Of a stretch of 64,000 nt of DNA, positions 42,749-52,704 are shown in pieces (the first letter of the stretch is position 1; every line of letters starts with the position of its first letter). The stretch is from Saussurea involucrata (lineage: Eukaryota > Streptophyta > Magnoliopsida > Asterales > Asteraceae): contig CM066326.1 of assembly GCA_033807775.1 (NCBI GenBank), forward strand, positions 95,383,147 through 95,447,146, read 5' to 3'. Position numbers and translations under genes: made by a program. Under the pieces are notes generated by a model. That model was given only the letters and a program-made list of their open reading frames with translations. It did no database searches and was not told the origin of the DNA.

Positions 42749-44750
42749 CATCCCGCAAATTTTATGTGAGGGGGAGGAAGACAAAAACTTTTGTCTAAAT
42801 CTTCAAAAAACTCAGGATTCATTCAAAAATATAACGAATCCAAACTCAATTTATATTTCTGGTTCCCTTAACTTCAAAGGTTATAAGAAATTTAAATTAC
42901 ACTGCTATGTAGACACAGGTGCTTCACTCTGTCTTGCTAGCAAAGAAGTCATCCCTAATGACTTCTGGGAAAATTCTCCTAGAGAGATAAAAGCTACTAT
43001 CGCCGACAAAAAGACGATAATAATCAACAAAGTCTGTAGAAACCTTTCTATAGAATTTGCAGGAGAAGCTTTTAACTTCCCAACAATCTACCAACAAGAT
43101 TCTGGTATTGATTTAATAATTGGCAACAACTTCTGTCAATTATATGGCCCTTTTATACAATGGCCTGACATGATAGCTTTCCATCTTAACAAGGAAATTG
43201 TCATAATTCAAAAGGTAACCAAAGCATTCAGCCTTGGAAAACCCGGCTTCTTAGAATCTATGAAAAAAGATTCAAAAACTAAACCAATCCCAGGAATGAA
43301 TATTACCCAGGAAAATTTAGATAAAGCCTATCTTTTAGACATAGACAGGTTTAGAACCATAGAAGAGACCTTAGAAAAAGTCTGTTCAGAAAACCCTATT
43401 GATCCTCAGAAAACTAAAGGTTGGATGAAGGCATCAATAAAACTCATAAACCCTAATACGGTTGTAAGAGTAAAACCAATGAAGTACTCACCTCAAGACA
43501 GAGAAGAGTTCTCTAAACAGATAAAAGAACTCTTACAAATGAATTTGATCAAAGAATCAAAATCACCTCACATGTCCCCGGCCTTTTTAGTTGAAAACGA
43601 AGCCGAAAAACGACGAGGAAAGAAAAGAATGGTGGTTAATTATAAAGCCATCAACACTGCAACCATAGGAGACTCTCATAATCTTCCTAACATGCAGGAA
43701 TTACTAACACTCTTAAGAGGAAAAATTATATTTTCCACTTTCGATTGCAAGTCTGGGTTTTGGCAGGTACTACTGGATGAAGATTCTCAGCTCTTAACAG
43801 CATTCACTTGTCCGGATGGCCATTACCAATGGAGAGTTGTACCCTTCGGGTTAAAACAAGCTCCAAGTATCTTTCAAAGACATATGCAAAATGCTCTCAG
43901 AGGTTTAGAAGGATTTTGCACTGTTTATGTTGATGACATCATCGTTTTCAGCAATAACGAAAGAGATCACTATTTTCATGTTTTAAAAGTTCTAAATAAC
44001 ATTTCAAAATTTGGAATAATTCTTTCTAAAAAGAAAGCTAATCTTTTTAAAACAAAGATTAATTTTCTCGGTCTAGAAATAGATCAAGGGACTCATAGTC
44101 CTCAGAAACATATCCTAGAACATCTTCATAAGTTTCCAAATGTTCTAGAAGATAAAAAACAACTGCAAAGATTTTTAGGCGTTTTAACATACGCTGAAAC
44201 TTATATCGAAAAACTTGCAGTCATGAGAAAGCCCCTTCAAGGCAAACTCAAAAAAGATGTAACCTGGAATTGGACACAATCCGACACAGATTACATCAAA
44301 AAGATCAAGAAAAATCTTACTGTTTTTCCTAAATTATATCTTCCTTTAAAAGAAGATAATTTAATAATCGAGACCGATGCGTCCGACGAATTTTGGGGAG
44401 GAGTTTTAAAGGCAAAAACCTCCGATCAAATTGAAAAAATTTGCAGGTATAGTTCAGGTAGCTTCAAAGCCGCTGAGAAAAATTACCATAGCAATGAAAA
44501 AGAATTACTCGCAGTTAAAAGAGTGATTACAAAAATTAGTGCGTATCTTACACCAGTTACCTTTTTGGTACGTACAGACAATAAAAATTTTACATATTTC
44601 CTACGTACTAACATTACAGGAGATAGCAAACAAGGTCGTCAAATACGATGGCAATCATGGTTCAGCAGGTACTCTTTCACTGTTGAGCATCTTTCTGGAG
44701 AAAAGAACGTTTTGGCCGACTGCCTCACGAGAGATTTCCAGAATCATTGA
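42627..44750 (+). CDS. POL: POL (protease-RT-RNase H), copy F, open
   Basis: 707 residues, open, all motifs as in copy C. Private changes are Cys for Trp in ILWEGEE, Ser for Thr in SGTLNF and Ile for Phe in TKFSAY. The start is the first ATG, inside CP. Confidence 0.94.
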   Translation: MVMNPLKRSMKVNSRFTKYKFFQTTQALRKKVQMNQTNLNSIPQILCEGEEDKNFCLNLQKTQDSFKNITNPNSIYISGSLNFKGYKKFKLHCYVDTGASLCLASKEVIPNDFWENSPREIKATIADKKTIIINKVCRNLSIEFAGEAFNFPTIYQQDSGIDLIIGNNFCQLYGPFIQWPDMIAFHLNKEIVIIQKVTKAFSLGKPGFLESMKKDSKTKPIPGMNITQENLDKAYLLDIDRFRTIEETLEKVCSENPIDPQKTKGWMKASIKLINPNTVVRVKPMKYSPQDREEFSKQIKELLQMNLIKESKSPHMSPAFLVENEAEKRRGKKRMVVNYKAINTATIGDSHNLPNMQELLTLLRGKIIFSTFDCKSGFWQVLLDEDSQLLTAFTCPDGHYQWRVVPFGLKQAPSIFQRHMQNALRGLEGFCTVYVDDIIVFSNNERDHYFHVLKVLNNISKFGIILSKKKANLFKTKINFLGLEIDQGTHSPQKHILEHLHKFPNVLEDKKQLQRFLGVLTYAETYIEKLAVMRKPLQGKLKKDVTWNWTQSDTDYIKKIKKNLTVFPKLYLPLKEDNLIIETDASDEFWGGVLKAKTSDQIEKICRYSSGSFKAAEKNYHSNEKELLAVKRVITKISAYLTPVTFLVRTDNKNFTYFLRTNITGDSKQGRQIRWQSWFSRYSFTVEHLSGEKNVLADCLTRDFQNH

Positions 44751-44834
44751 TGTCACCCATGACATCATCCAAGCTCCTCTTGAGCCCTATAAGAGAAACG
44801 ATCCTCACGACGCTTTCTTCACCAATTCACCTAC

Positions 44835-44863
44835 AAAAAGAGAGGGGGAGATAGAGAGAAAAA
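44835..44863 (+). promoter_or_regulatory. Polypurine tract, copy F
   Basis: A purine run of 29 nt with a single T, core GAGAGGGGGAG, 24 nt before the TAV start. In caulimovirids such tracts survive RNase H and prime plus-strand DNA, leaving a discontinuity in virion DNA. The position near the POL/TAV boundary fits; not proven here. Confidence 0.65.
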
Positions 44864-44886
44864 CTTTTTCAACTAAACTTTGAAAA

Positions 44887-46320
44887 ATGGAAGACCTCGA
44901 TACACTGAGGATGAAAAAGAAAATACTCCAGATAGAGTATGAAGCTCAGATTTCAGTTATTGAGCAAAAAATTAAGCTTCATGAAAGCTTCACAACGGTA
45001 ACCAAAATACCGGAAGACGAAAGTCTTAAATCAAAGGCTATTCCTGAGCAAACGGCTCATGGTAAAGAATCAACAAATCCGTTGAAAGCTGATGCTTTGC
45101 TAAAAAGCATGATAAAGGATAATACTGGTCCTAGTTCTTCGAACACAACCAGTAGATTGGTATCTAATACTAATCCCACAGCTGAAGGACTCAGCAAAAT
45201 GACAACTTTGTCAACTAACAAATCTATGCAGGAACGAAGACTCGTACCAGATTATCTGGGAGCCTTAAAAGATATGTCTCAGACAAGATATTATGTGATC
45301 TATAAAGGACCACACAAAGGCATACACATCGATTGGGGTATTGTGGAGACCCTCTGCAAAGAAGGAAAAACCACATCAAGGAAGTTCAGAAAAGAAGAAG
45401 CTGCTAGACTCAGTCTTGCAACTTACGAAGAAGGAACCTCCCCCAACAAGATTCTTCTCAGACCTAAAATTCATCAGGCCAAAGAAGAACACAGAGATCA
45501 AAGATTCCTGATCCCAAGAGAAATCCAAGAAGAATTTGCAAATCAGCCTCTTTCGGTCCATGATTTTCGAGCACTTTGGAATAAAGCACCAGCAGCATGT
45601 GCAGAAGATTTTATATCTGAAAGGTTCTACACCACAGATAAGAAGTCCAAAAGTCTGTACAACTTCTTAGAAGGAGCAGACCCACAACTAATCTTCCAAG
45701 CGTTCCAGGATGGATTAGTCCACAACATCTACCCTAGCTGCAACCTACAAGAATTAAAATTCTTCCCTGCACTAATGGTGGAAACAATTAAGAATTTCCG
45801 AAAGAAAGTTCTTAAAGCCAAGGATGAACCCCTCTACATCAATGTCGTCAGCTCGATTACAGACTGGCAACAGGAAATCCGGTATCATCCCTACCAATTT
45901 CTTGAAATCGGCCTCGCCAAATCAAGAAAAGAATTAGAGCTGTCTCAACCTCTTGAAGATAAGGATATCTCTTTTACAAAAATTCTGCATCCAGTACGTG
46001 TCAACGGACTAAAAAGAGTGGCAGAAAAAGTTCTCGAAACTATCTCAGGAACAACAAAGAAGAAGGTTAATTATGCTAACAAACACTGCATAATCACCAG
46101 TTGGAGTTTCAGTAACACCAACCAAGAAGACATGAAGAAACTCTCCAGCTTTGGAGAACAGTTCATGAGCAACAGTATCGATGCCAGCGTCGCTACCAAA
46201 CAAAGCTTCTGCAAACACGCTACTCAGCTGTTTGAGGATCATCATTGCACCTTCTGTGAGTGCAATAATTCAGACAAAGAGAATCCATCTACAGAAGATG
46301 AGACGTCCACGACAAATTAA
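44887..46320 (+). CDS. TAV: TAV (translation transactivator/viroplasmin), copy F, open
   Basis: 477 residues. In caulimoviruses this protein forms the inclusion bodies where virus assembles and lets ribosomes reinitiate on polycistronic RNA. Visible features: an N-terminal helical segment (about 1-35); a caulimovirus-like block KAIPEQTAHGKESTNPL; the viroplasmin core YYVIYKGPHKGIHxDWG (about 135-185); a C-terminal Cys/His cluster (Cys442, His444, His452-453, Cys454, Cys457, Cys459) that may bind zinc. It starts 136 nt after POL. Several private substitutions (Lys for Thr in FRTEEA, Pro for Arg in KARAAC, Asp for Ala in QAGLV) suggest decay without frame loss. Confidence 0.93.
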   Translation: MEDLDTLRMKKKILQIEYEAQISVIEQKIKLHESFTTVTKIPEDESLKSKAIPEQTAHGKESTNPLKADALLKSMIKDNTGPSSSNTTSRLVSNTNPTAEGLSKMTTLSTNKSMQERRLVPDYLGALKDMSQTRYYVIYKGPHKGIHIDWGIVETLCKEGKTTSRKFRKEEAARLSLATYEEGTSPNKILLRPKIHQAKEEHRDQRFLIPREIQEEFANQPLSVHDFRALWNKAPAACAEDFISERFYTTDKKSKSLYNFLEGADPQLIFQAFQDGLVHNIYPSCNLQELKFFPALMVETIKNFRKKVLKAKDEPLYINVVSSITDWQQEIRYHPYQFLEIGLAKSRKELELSQPLEDKDISFTKILHPVRVNGLKRVAEKVLETISGTTKKKVNYANKHCIITSWSFSNTNQEDMKKLSSFGEQFMSNSIDASVATKQSFCKHATQLFEDHHCTFCECNNSDKENPSTEDETSTTN

Positions 46321-46963
46321 TACTGCACCGTCTGCATTATTGAAAAATGGGTCCCACCCATTACTTAGCCACTACGACTAAATGGTGGAAATTAATTCAA
46401 AAGCATGGGCCCCGCCCACTTTGATTAAAACTAATATGGAGAAATGCACTACCAGCGGGCTCCACCACTAATCAATAATTCAAACAATAACAGTATTCGT
46501 TTGGTCTATAAAAGAAGGCCGTCCCATTAGAGAAAGGCATTCGGTCTTGGACAATTATCTGTCTAGAGACATCAAAAATTGAGAGCACTCTCAAAAATTT
46601 ATGTTCTTAGTTTTCAGTATGTATAGTGAGTAGTAGCCTCCAAGAGAGGATGTAAAAATAAGGAAGCCTTCGGGCTACCAGTTGTATAATAAAAGTCTTT
46701 TTATTCCTTTCCTCTTTATCAGAAAAAACCATGATAAGTGACAGAGCGATAAAATCTCAAAGAAGATACAGAGTACTGCTAGGCAGGTGGCCGTTAAGGA
46801 AAATATCAACCGAGATTTAAAAATCGCAGGCTGGCAAGTCATTATTCTACATAAACAGGAAGAATAAAAATCATTTATTCTACAACAGGTATATCTCCCT
46901 ATTTTACATTTTTCTCTTGTTTCAAAAATATTTCAAAACCTTTTTAAAATTAGTTTTCTAAAA
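46321..46963 (+). promoter_or_regulatory. 35S-like pregenomic promoter and upstream leader of copy G (reference)
   Basis: Upstream part: a 15-nt inverted repeat ATGGGTCCCACCCAT (46347-46361) containing GGTCCCAC, which fits the class I TCP consensus GGNCCCAC, and a GGGCCCCGCCC block. The TATA box TATAAAA is at 46507-46513, so transcription should start near 46540. The leader then has a small hairpin TTGAGAG-CA-CTCTCAA (46579-46594), the poly(A) signal AATAAA (46688-46693, 181 nt after the TATA box) and a 29-codon ORF from ATG 46731. The layout matches caulimovirus 35S promoters and terminally redundant RNA. Factor binding is inferred from motif only. Confidence 0.85.
46688..46693 (+). terminator. 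Poly(A) signal between copies F and G
   Basis: AATAAA inside the leader. Caulimovirid polymerase bypasses it on first passage and uses it after a full circuit, giving terminal redundancy. Confidence 0.65.
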
Positions 46964-47215
46964 ATGAATGATTCTGCTATGCAGTCCTTCAATTCTTTTA
47001 ATAGTAAAAGAATCGAAGAAATCAAATGGATAGATGTCGAACTTGATCGACAGAAAAAATTCATTAATGTTACTGAGCATCTGAAGGCAAATTGGACTCC
47101 GTCTGATTCTCCTTCTTTAGAAATTATTTCTAAAGTTCTAAAAAATGCAAAAATAGGATACTCTATTTTGCTCAAAAATCAACGTGAACTAAAATCCGAA
47201 TTAGTGATCTGTTGA
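46964..47215 (+). CDS. Small leader ORF 1 (83 aa), copy G (reference)
   Basis: A charged, mostly helical-looking protein with no signal peptide or membrane segment; I do not recognise it. The N-terminus MNDSAMQ and C-terminus ELVIC resemble those of ORF 2 (MGDSKIQ, RLVIC), suggesting duplication. It lies after the pregenomic promoter and before the PBS. The stop is 10 nt before the next ATG, suggesting reinitiation. Its frame is kept in all but one copy, which argues it was a real gene in the virus. Confidence 0.72.
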   Translation: MNDSAMQSFNSFNSKRIEEIKWIDVELDRQKKFINVTEHLKANWTPSDSPSLEIISKVLKNAKIGYSILLKNQRELKSELVIC

Positions 47216-47225
47216 AATTCTTGCC

Positions 47226-47468
47226 ATGGGTGATTCAAAAATCCAAGCAAAAATTCCAAGAAATCAAGAAGTGATTTTAGAAATCCGAGAACAAGAGTCA
47301 ATTTTACAACATGACTACTCTTGTCTTAGACAAATTGAACAAAAACTCAACGAGGGTTGTGAAAAATATAGACCTTTTTGGGAAGAAATAAGAAACAATG
47401 TCTTGTCTACTATTAGAACTAGAGAGCAACTCCTAAAACATGACAAAGCCAGGCTTGTCATTTGCTAA
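47226..47468 (+). CDS. Small leader ORF 2 (80 aa), copy G (reference)
   Basis: Rich in Glu, Gln, Lys and Leu with heptad-like spacing (ILEIREQESILQ, LRQIEQKL), so a short coiled coil is plausible. It ends RLVIC like ORF 1. No known family recognised. Flanking ORFs lie 10 and 9 nt away. Confidence 0.72.
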   Translation: MGDSKIQAKIPRNQEVILEIREQESILQHDYSCLRQIEQKLNEGCEKYRPFWEEIRNNVLSTIRTREQLLKHDKARLVIC

Positions 47469-47477
47469 GATTCCATT

Positions 47478-47726
47478 ATGTTTTCTGTAAAAAATTGGAA
47501 TCAACAAATTCAAGAAGAAATTCAAGAACTTGAAATTCTTATTGAACTTGAAAAAACTAATTTACAAACAACTTTGGATGAGATCGAAGAGTTAAGATTT
47601 GATCCGTTTTCTCAAAGAGAGTTTATACTCCTTCTAATAAATCGAAAAGGATTTATTAAAGAAAATATTAAAGAGCTTAATTCAAATATTTTACAGCTCA
47701 GCAAAAAGATTATACCTTGCGTTTAA
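47478..47726 (+). CDS. Small leader ORF 3 (82 aa), copy G (reference)
   Basis: Strongly coiled-coil-like N-terminal half (QQIQEEIQELEILIELEKTNLQ), ending IIPCV. Size, position and hydrophobic-Cys tail resemble ORFs 1 and 2. It is the last ORF before the PBS, 127 nt upstream of it. Function unknown; a structural or transmission role like that of VAP is only a guess. Confidence 0.72.
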   Translation: MFSVKNWNQQIQEEIQELEILIELEKTNLQTTLDEIEELRFDPFSQREFILLLINRKGFIKENIKELNSNILQLSKKIIPCV

Positions 47727-47806
47727 AATGACAAGATATTTTCTTATTTCTAACCCTAATTTTAGGGTTATGCTCCAGCAAACCTTTAACCTTCTCTTAG
47801 GGTTTC

Positions 47807-47826
47807 GGGTTTAGGGATTGACCACC
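47807..47826 (+). repeat. Telomere-like tract, copy G leader (one substitution)
   Basis: As at 19571-19590 but the middle unit is TTTCGGG. Confidence 0.82.
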
Positions 47827-47853
47827 CTAACTTTCCGCGTTTAGTGATTTTAT

Positions 47854-47869
47854 TGGTATCAGAGCCATG
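47854..47869 (+). promoter_or_regulatory. tRNA-iMet primer-binding site, copy G
   Basis: Identical 16-nt PBS with the MP ATG at its 3' end (47867). Confidence 0.9.
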
Positions 47870-48849
47870 TTTACAGAGAGGGGATTGAGGAAATCCATAA
47901 CCCTAATGAGGAAACAAATTCGTCTAGCGATGGAGAAATCCTAGTTGTAAAAGAAGACGAATCTGGTTACTCGGCAAACCTAATCATCCATCAGGAATTA
48001 TTGAAAAAGATTTCTAAATTAAATCTAAACCTAGACAAAACAAAGGTTTTTAAGATAGAAAATTCTTTAATAAAAAGCATGCAAAACGCTTTTAGAAGGA
48101 AAAACGAAATTTTCTATTGTGTTTCTACAAAAGAAATTTCCATAGACATCAACGATGTCTCAGGTCAGGTTTATTTACCACTTTTGACAAAAGAGGAAGT
48201 AAATCAAAAACTTTCTAAAATTCCTGTGGATACTAGGAAAAAGATAAACTTTGTGCATATTGGCGCTATAAAGATTCTTATCAAAGCTCAGTTCAGAAAC
48301 GGGATCGATACCCCAATCAAAATGGCTTTACTCGACAACAGAATCAACAACCGAAGGGATAGCCTCCTAGGCGTCGCTCAAGGTAATTTGGCTTATGGTA
48401 AGTTTATGTTTACCGTTTACCCAAAATTTGGCGTAAGTTTAAATACCAAAAACTTAAACCAAATTCTAAGTTTCGTTCACCAATTTGAACGAGACGACAT
48501 GATGAACAAAGGAGACAAGGTTTTTACTATTACCTATCTTCTCGGCTACGCTTTAGCCAACAGCCATCATTCGATTGATTACAAAAATAGCTCTACAATC
48601 GAAATTGATGATCTTTTTCAAGAAATTGGATCCATAAAAGAAAATCATTTTAGTGAAATCACTAATGATAATATAAGTTGGGCTTTAGATATCTCCAAAA
48701 ACAAGAGCCTTTATGGAGAAAGACCCACTTTACAAGAAGACCAACCTCTTGAAAAACCTAGATCCTCTACAACCAGAGAAATGGTTAAATCCATATCTAG
48801 AAAGATTGACTCTATAAGCCTTACACTCAAGGATATAACAGGACCATGA
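47867..48849 (+). pseudogene. MP: MP (movement protein), copy G, 5' frameshift
   Basis: Same four-G frameshift and Met-to-Ile change as D and F. The remaining frame is open to the normal stop overlapping VAP. Confidence 0.88.
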
Positions 48850-49172
48850 GTTTAGAACGACTTAGAGAAGATGTTCTAAATCTTTCACAAAAAATGGATA
48901 TTATCTTAACCAGGATTGATACTCTTATCAGTAATGGTTCAGATACGATTTCCGAAATTGAAGTTGCCTCTGCAAAAACAATTACGGACATCTCTAAGAT
49001 TGTTTCAGAACAAAAATTGGCATGCTGCACCTGCAACAAGGAAGAAAAATCAGGAAAGTACAAAAACCTGAAATTTTATTCCCCGCCAAATATTGAAGAA
49101 ACAATTGGAAACAAAAACCTAGTTATAAGCAAAAGAGATCATTCTCAGCTTGTAATATGGCCAGCCAAGTAA
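48846..49172 (+). CDS. VAP: VAP (virion-associated protein), copy G
   Basis: Intact 108-residue ORF with the usual 4-nt and 16-nt overlaps. Confidence 0.83.
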   Translation: MSLERLREDVLNLSQKMDIILTRIDTLISNGSDTISEIEVASAKTITDISKIVSEQKLACCTCNKEEKSGKYKNLKFYSPPNIEETIGNKNLVISKRDHSQLVIWPAK

Positions 49173-50575
49173 CGAGTCCAATCTCCGAAAGGCTAGAAAA
49201 CTTCTTCTTTAATAACATTGATCTCTGCGATCAAAAGTTTATGAAGCTTATCACCTTAAGCGAAGAAGAATGTGAAAAGAAATACAAAGAAGAACCACAG
49301 CTCTTCGATGAATACCTTTTCAAAATCAAAGAACCAGATACTGAATCTGATTCTGAAGGAAAAAATACAAACCTTAAAAAGGTTAGATTTGAAGATCTAT
49401 CAGATGATGAGCAAGAATACGTAAGTACTTCTCAAGGTGGAGGAAGAAGAAGAAGGAGACCAGCAGAATTCTCCATGCCTATGCATAGAGGAATTCCTAA
49501 CCCTACAAACTCAGCCATACCTATCGGCATCCTAAATCTAGATTGCATAACAGATTTAGATGAAAGAGAAGAAATCATCAAAAGATGGTCTACAGAAATC
49601 TCATTGATCATTCAAACCAATATTGATGATCTTAAAGATTATAAGGCAGTTTTAACTCTCATTGAGCATAAAACCAGCGACATTGTACAAAGCCAAGTAA
49701 AAATGTTTGAATGGCAACAAGACCTCCACGGTCTAGATTTCTTTAGAGGAATTATAAATATGTTTTATTCAGTTTTCCTCGGAAAAGACTTTCTGAATAA
49801 CGAACTTTCAGAAATACAAAAAAAGGCTGAAAAGGCAAGAGCCAACCTCACAAAGGTTCAGCTTTCACAAATTTGTCATCTTGATAAATTTACTTGTATC
49901 TATGAGAAGAATCTCTATGATATCCCTTGGGCCAACGAATATGAGCAATGGATAACAGCCTACCTCATGAAACTCCCAATAATCGGAGATCAATGCCTAG
50001 AAAGATGGCGAACAGAAGCAACAAGTCAAATGACAAAAATGAGTCTCGCCCTTGCAACAAGGATTGCAAAAGAGGAAATCACGAAGATCTGTAACGACAG
50101 ATACCAACAAAAGAAGTTGAAAAACTTAAGCATCAGGTGCTGCAAAACAGTTGGAGACTTCCAAGATCTAAACATTGGAAAAAAGACTTACGAGTTCAAG
50201 AAAAAGAACTACAGAAGGTCCAAAAAGAAGTCCAAAACAACCTGGAAAAGAAAAAAGAAACGATTTTCCCCAGGTAAGTACTTCAAAAAATCCTCGAAGG
50301 GATTTGACAAAAGACCTCCAGACAAGAATTGTCCACAAGGTAAGAAGAAATGCAGATGCTGGATTTGCAGTGAAGAAGGTCACTATGCAAATGAGTGCCC
50401 AAATAGAAAACAATATCCTGATAAAATCAAGATAATTGAAACCGCCATTAAAGATGGTTATGAACCCCTTGAAGAGATCTATGAAGGTGAACAGTAGGTT
50501 CACAAAGTACAAATTCTTTCAGACTACACAAGCTCTGAGGAAGAAAGTACAGATGAATCAGACGAATCTGAATAG
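49157..50575 (+). pseudogene. CP: CP, copy G, late nonsense
   Basis: CAG is changed to TAG at 50495-50497, after 446 of 472 codons. Core, basic block and zinc knuckle are retained; only the acidic tail is lost. Asp for Gly in TSGIVQ is shared with copy H. Confidence 0.9.
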
Positions 50576-52568
50576 CATCCCGCAAATTTTATGGGAGGGG
50601 GAGGAAGACAAAAACTTTTGTCTAAATCTTCAAAAAACTCAGGATTCATTCAAAAATATAACGAATCCAAACTCAATTTATATTTCTTGTACCCTTAACT
50701 TCAAAGGTTATAAGAAATTTAAATTACACTGCTATGTAGACACAGGTGCTTCACTCTGTCTTGCTAGCAAAGAAGTCATCCCTAATGACTTCTGGGAAAA
50801 TTCTCCTAGAGAGATAAAAGCTACTATCGCCGACAAAAAGACGATAATAATCAACAAAGTCTGTAGAAACCTTTCTATAGAATTTGCAGGAGAAGCTTTT
50901 AACTTCCCAACAATCTACCATGGTATTGATTTAATAATTGGCAACAACTTCTGTCAATTATATGGCCCTTTTATACAATGGCCTGACATGATAGCTTTCC
51001 ATCTTAACAAGGAAATTGTCATAATTCAAAAGGTAACCAAAGCATTCAGCCTTGGAAAACCCGGCTTCTTAGAATCTATGAAAAAAGATTCAAAAACTAA
51101 ACCAATCCCAGGAATGAATATTACCCAGGAAAATTTAGATAAAGCCTATCTTTTAGACATAGACAGGTTTAGAACCATAGAAGAGACCTTAGAAAAAGTC
51201 TGTTCAGAAAACCCTATTGATCCTCAGAAAACTAAAGGTTGGATGAAGGCATTAATAAAACTCATAAACCCTAATACGGTTGTAAGAGTAAAACCAATGA
51301 AGTACTCACCTCAAGACAGAGAAGAGTTCTCTAAACAGATAAAAGAACTCTTACAAATGAATTTGATCAAAGAATCAAAATCACCTCACATGTCCCCGGC
51401 CTTTTTAGTTGAAAACGAAGCCGAAAAACGACGAGGAAAGAAAAGAATGGTGGTTAATTATAAAGCCATCAACACTGCAACCATAGGAGACTCTCATAAT
51501 CTTCCTAACATGCAGGAATTACTAACACTCTTAAGAGGAAAAATTATATTTTCCACTTTCGATTGCAAGTCTGGGTTTTGGCAGGTACTACTGGATGAAG
51601 ATTCTCAGCTCTTAACAGCATTCACTTGTCCGGATGGCCATTACCAATGGAGAGTTGTACCCTTCGGGTTAAAACAAGCTCCAAGTATCTTTCAAAGACA
51701 TATGCAAAATGCTCTCAGAGGTTTAGAAGGATTTTGCACTGTTTATGTTGATGACATCATCGTTTTCAGCAATAACGAAAGAGATCACTATTTTCATGTT
51801 TTAAAAGTTCTAAATAACATTTCAAAATTTGGAATAATTCTTTCTAAAAAGAAAGCTAATCTTTTTAAAACAAAGATTAATTTTCTCGGTCTAGAAATAG
51901 ATCAAGGGACTCATAGTCCTCAGAAACATATCCTAGAACATCTTCATAAGTTTCCAAATGTTCTAGAAGATAAAAAACAACTGCAAAGATTTTTAGGCGT
52001 TTTAACATACGCTGAAACTTATATCGAAAAACTTGCAGTCATGAGAAAGCCCCTTCAAGGCAAACTAAAAAAAGATGTAACCTGGAATTGGACACAATCC
52101 GACACAGATTACATCAAAAAGATCAAGAAAAATCTTACTGTTTTTCCTAAATTATATCTTCCTTTAAAAGAAGATAATTTAATAATCGAGACCGATGCGT
52201 CCGACGAATTTTGGGGAGGAGTTTTAAAGGCAAAAACCTCCGATCAAATTGAAAAAATTTGCAGGTATAGTTCAGGTAGCTTCAAAGCCGCTGAGAAAAA
52301 TTACCATATCAATGAAAAAGAATTACTCGCAGTTAAAAGAGTGATTACAAAATTTAGTGCGTATCTTACACCAGTTACCTTTTTGGTACGTACAGACAAT
52401 AAAAATTTTACATATTTCCTACGTACTAACATTACAGGAGATAGCAAACAAGGTCGTCAAATACGATGGCAATCATGGTTCAGCAGGTACTCTTTCACTG
52501 TTGAGCATCTTTATGGAGAAAAGAACGTTTTGGCCGACTGCCTCACGAGAGATTTCCAGAATCATTGA
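50454..52568 (+). CDS. POL: POL (protease-RT-RNase H), copy G, open with 3-residue deletion
   Basis: The frame is open throughout, but 9 nt are missing near 50920, replacing YQQDSGID with YHGID in the protease region. Other private changes are Cys for Gly in SGTLNF, Leu for Ser in KASIKL, Ile for Ser in YHSNEK and Tyr for Ser in HLSGEK. Motifs DTG, YVDD and ETDAS remain. Confidence 0.92.
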   Translation: MVMNPLKRSMKVNSRFTKYKFFQTTQALRKKVQMNQTNLNSIPQILWEGEEDKNFCLNLQKTQDSFKNITNPNSIYISCTLNFKGYKKFKLHCYVDTGASLCLASKEVIPNDFWENSPREIKATIADKKTIIINKVCRNLSIEFAGEAFNFPTIYHGIDLIIGNNFCQLYGPFIQWPDMIAFHLNKEIVIIQKVTKAFSLGKPGFLESMKKDSKTKPIPGMNITQENLDKAYLLDIDRFRTIEETLEKVCSENPIDPQKTKGWMKALIKLINPNTVVRVKPMKYSPQDREEFSKQIKELLQMNLIKESKSPHMSPAFLVENEAEKRRGKKRMVVNYKAINTATIGDSHNLPNMQELLTLLRGKIIFSTFDCKSGFWQVLLDEDSQLLTAFTCPDGHYQWRVVPFGLKQAPSIFQRHMQNALRGLEGFCTVYVDDIIVFSNNERDHYFHVLKVLNNISKFGIILSKKKANLFKTKINFLGLEIDQGTHSPQKHILEHLHKFPNVLEDKKQLQRFLGVLTYAETYIEKLAVMRKPLQGKLKKDVTWNWTQSDTDYIKKIKKNLTVFPKLYLPLKEDNLIIETDASDEFWGGVLKAKTSDQIEKICRYSSGSFKAAEKNYHINEKELLAVKRVITKFSAYLTPVTFLVRTDNKNFTYFLRTNITGDSKQGRQIRWQSWFSRYSFTVEHLYGEKNVLADCLTRDFQNH

Positions 52569-52652
52569 TGTCACCCATGACATCATCCAAGCTCCTCTTG
52601 AGCCCTATAAGAGAAACGATCCTCACGACGCTTTCTTCACCAATTCACCTAC

Positions 52653-52681
52653 AAAAAGAGAGGGGGAGATAGAGAGAAAAA
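52653..52681 (+). promoter_or_regulatory. Polypurine tract, copy G
   Basis: Same 29-nt purine tract, 24 nt before the TAV start. Confidence 0.6.
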
Positions 52682-52704
52682 CTTTTTCAACTAAACTTTG
52701 AAAA

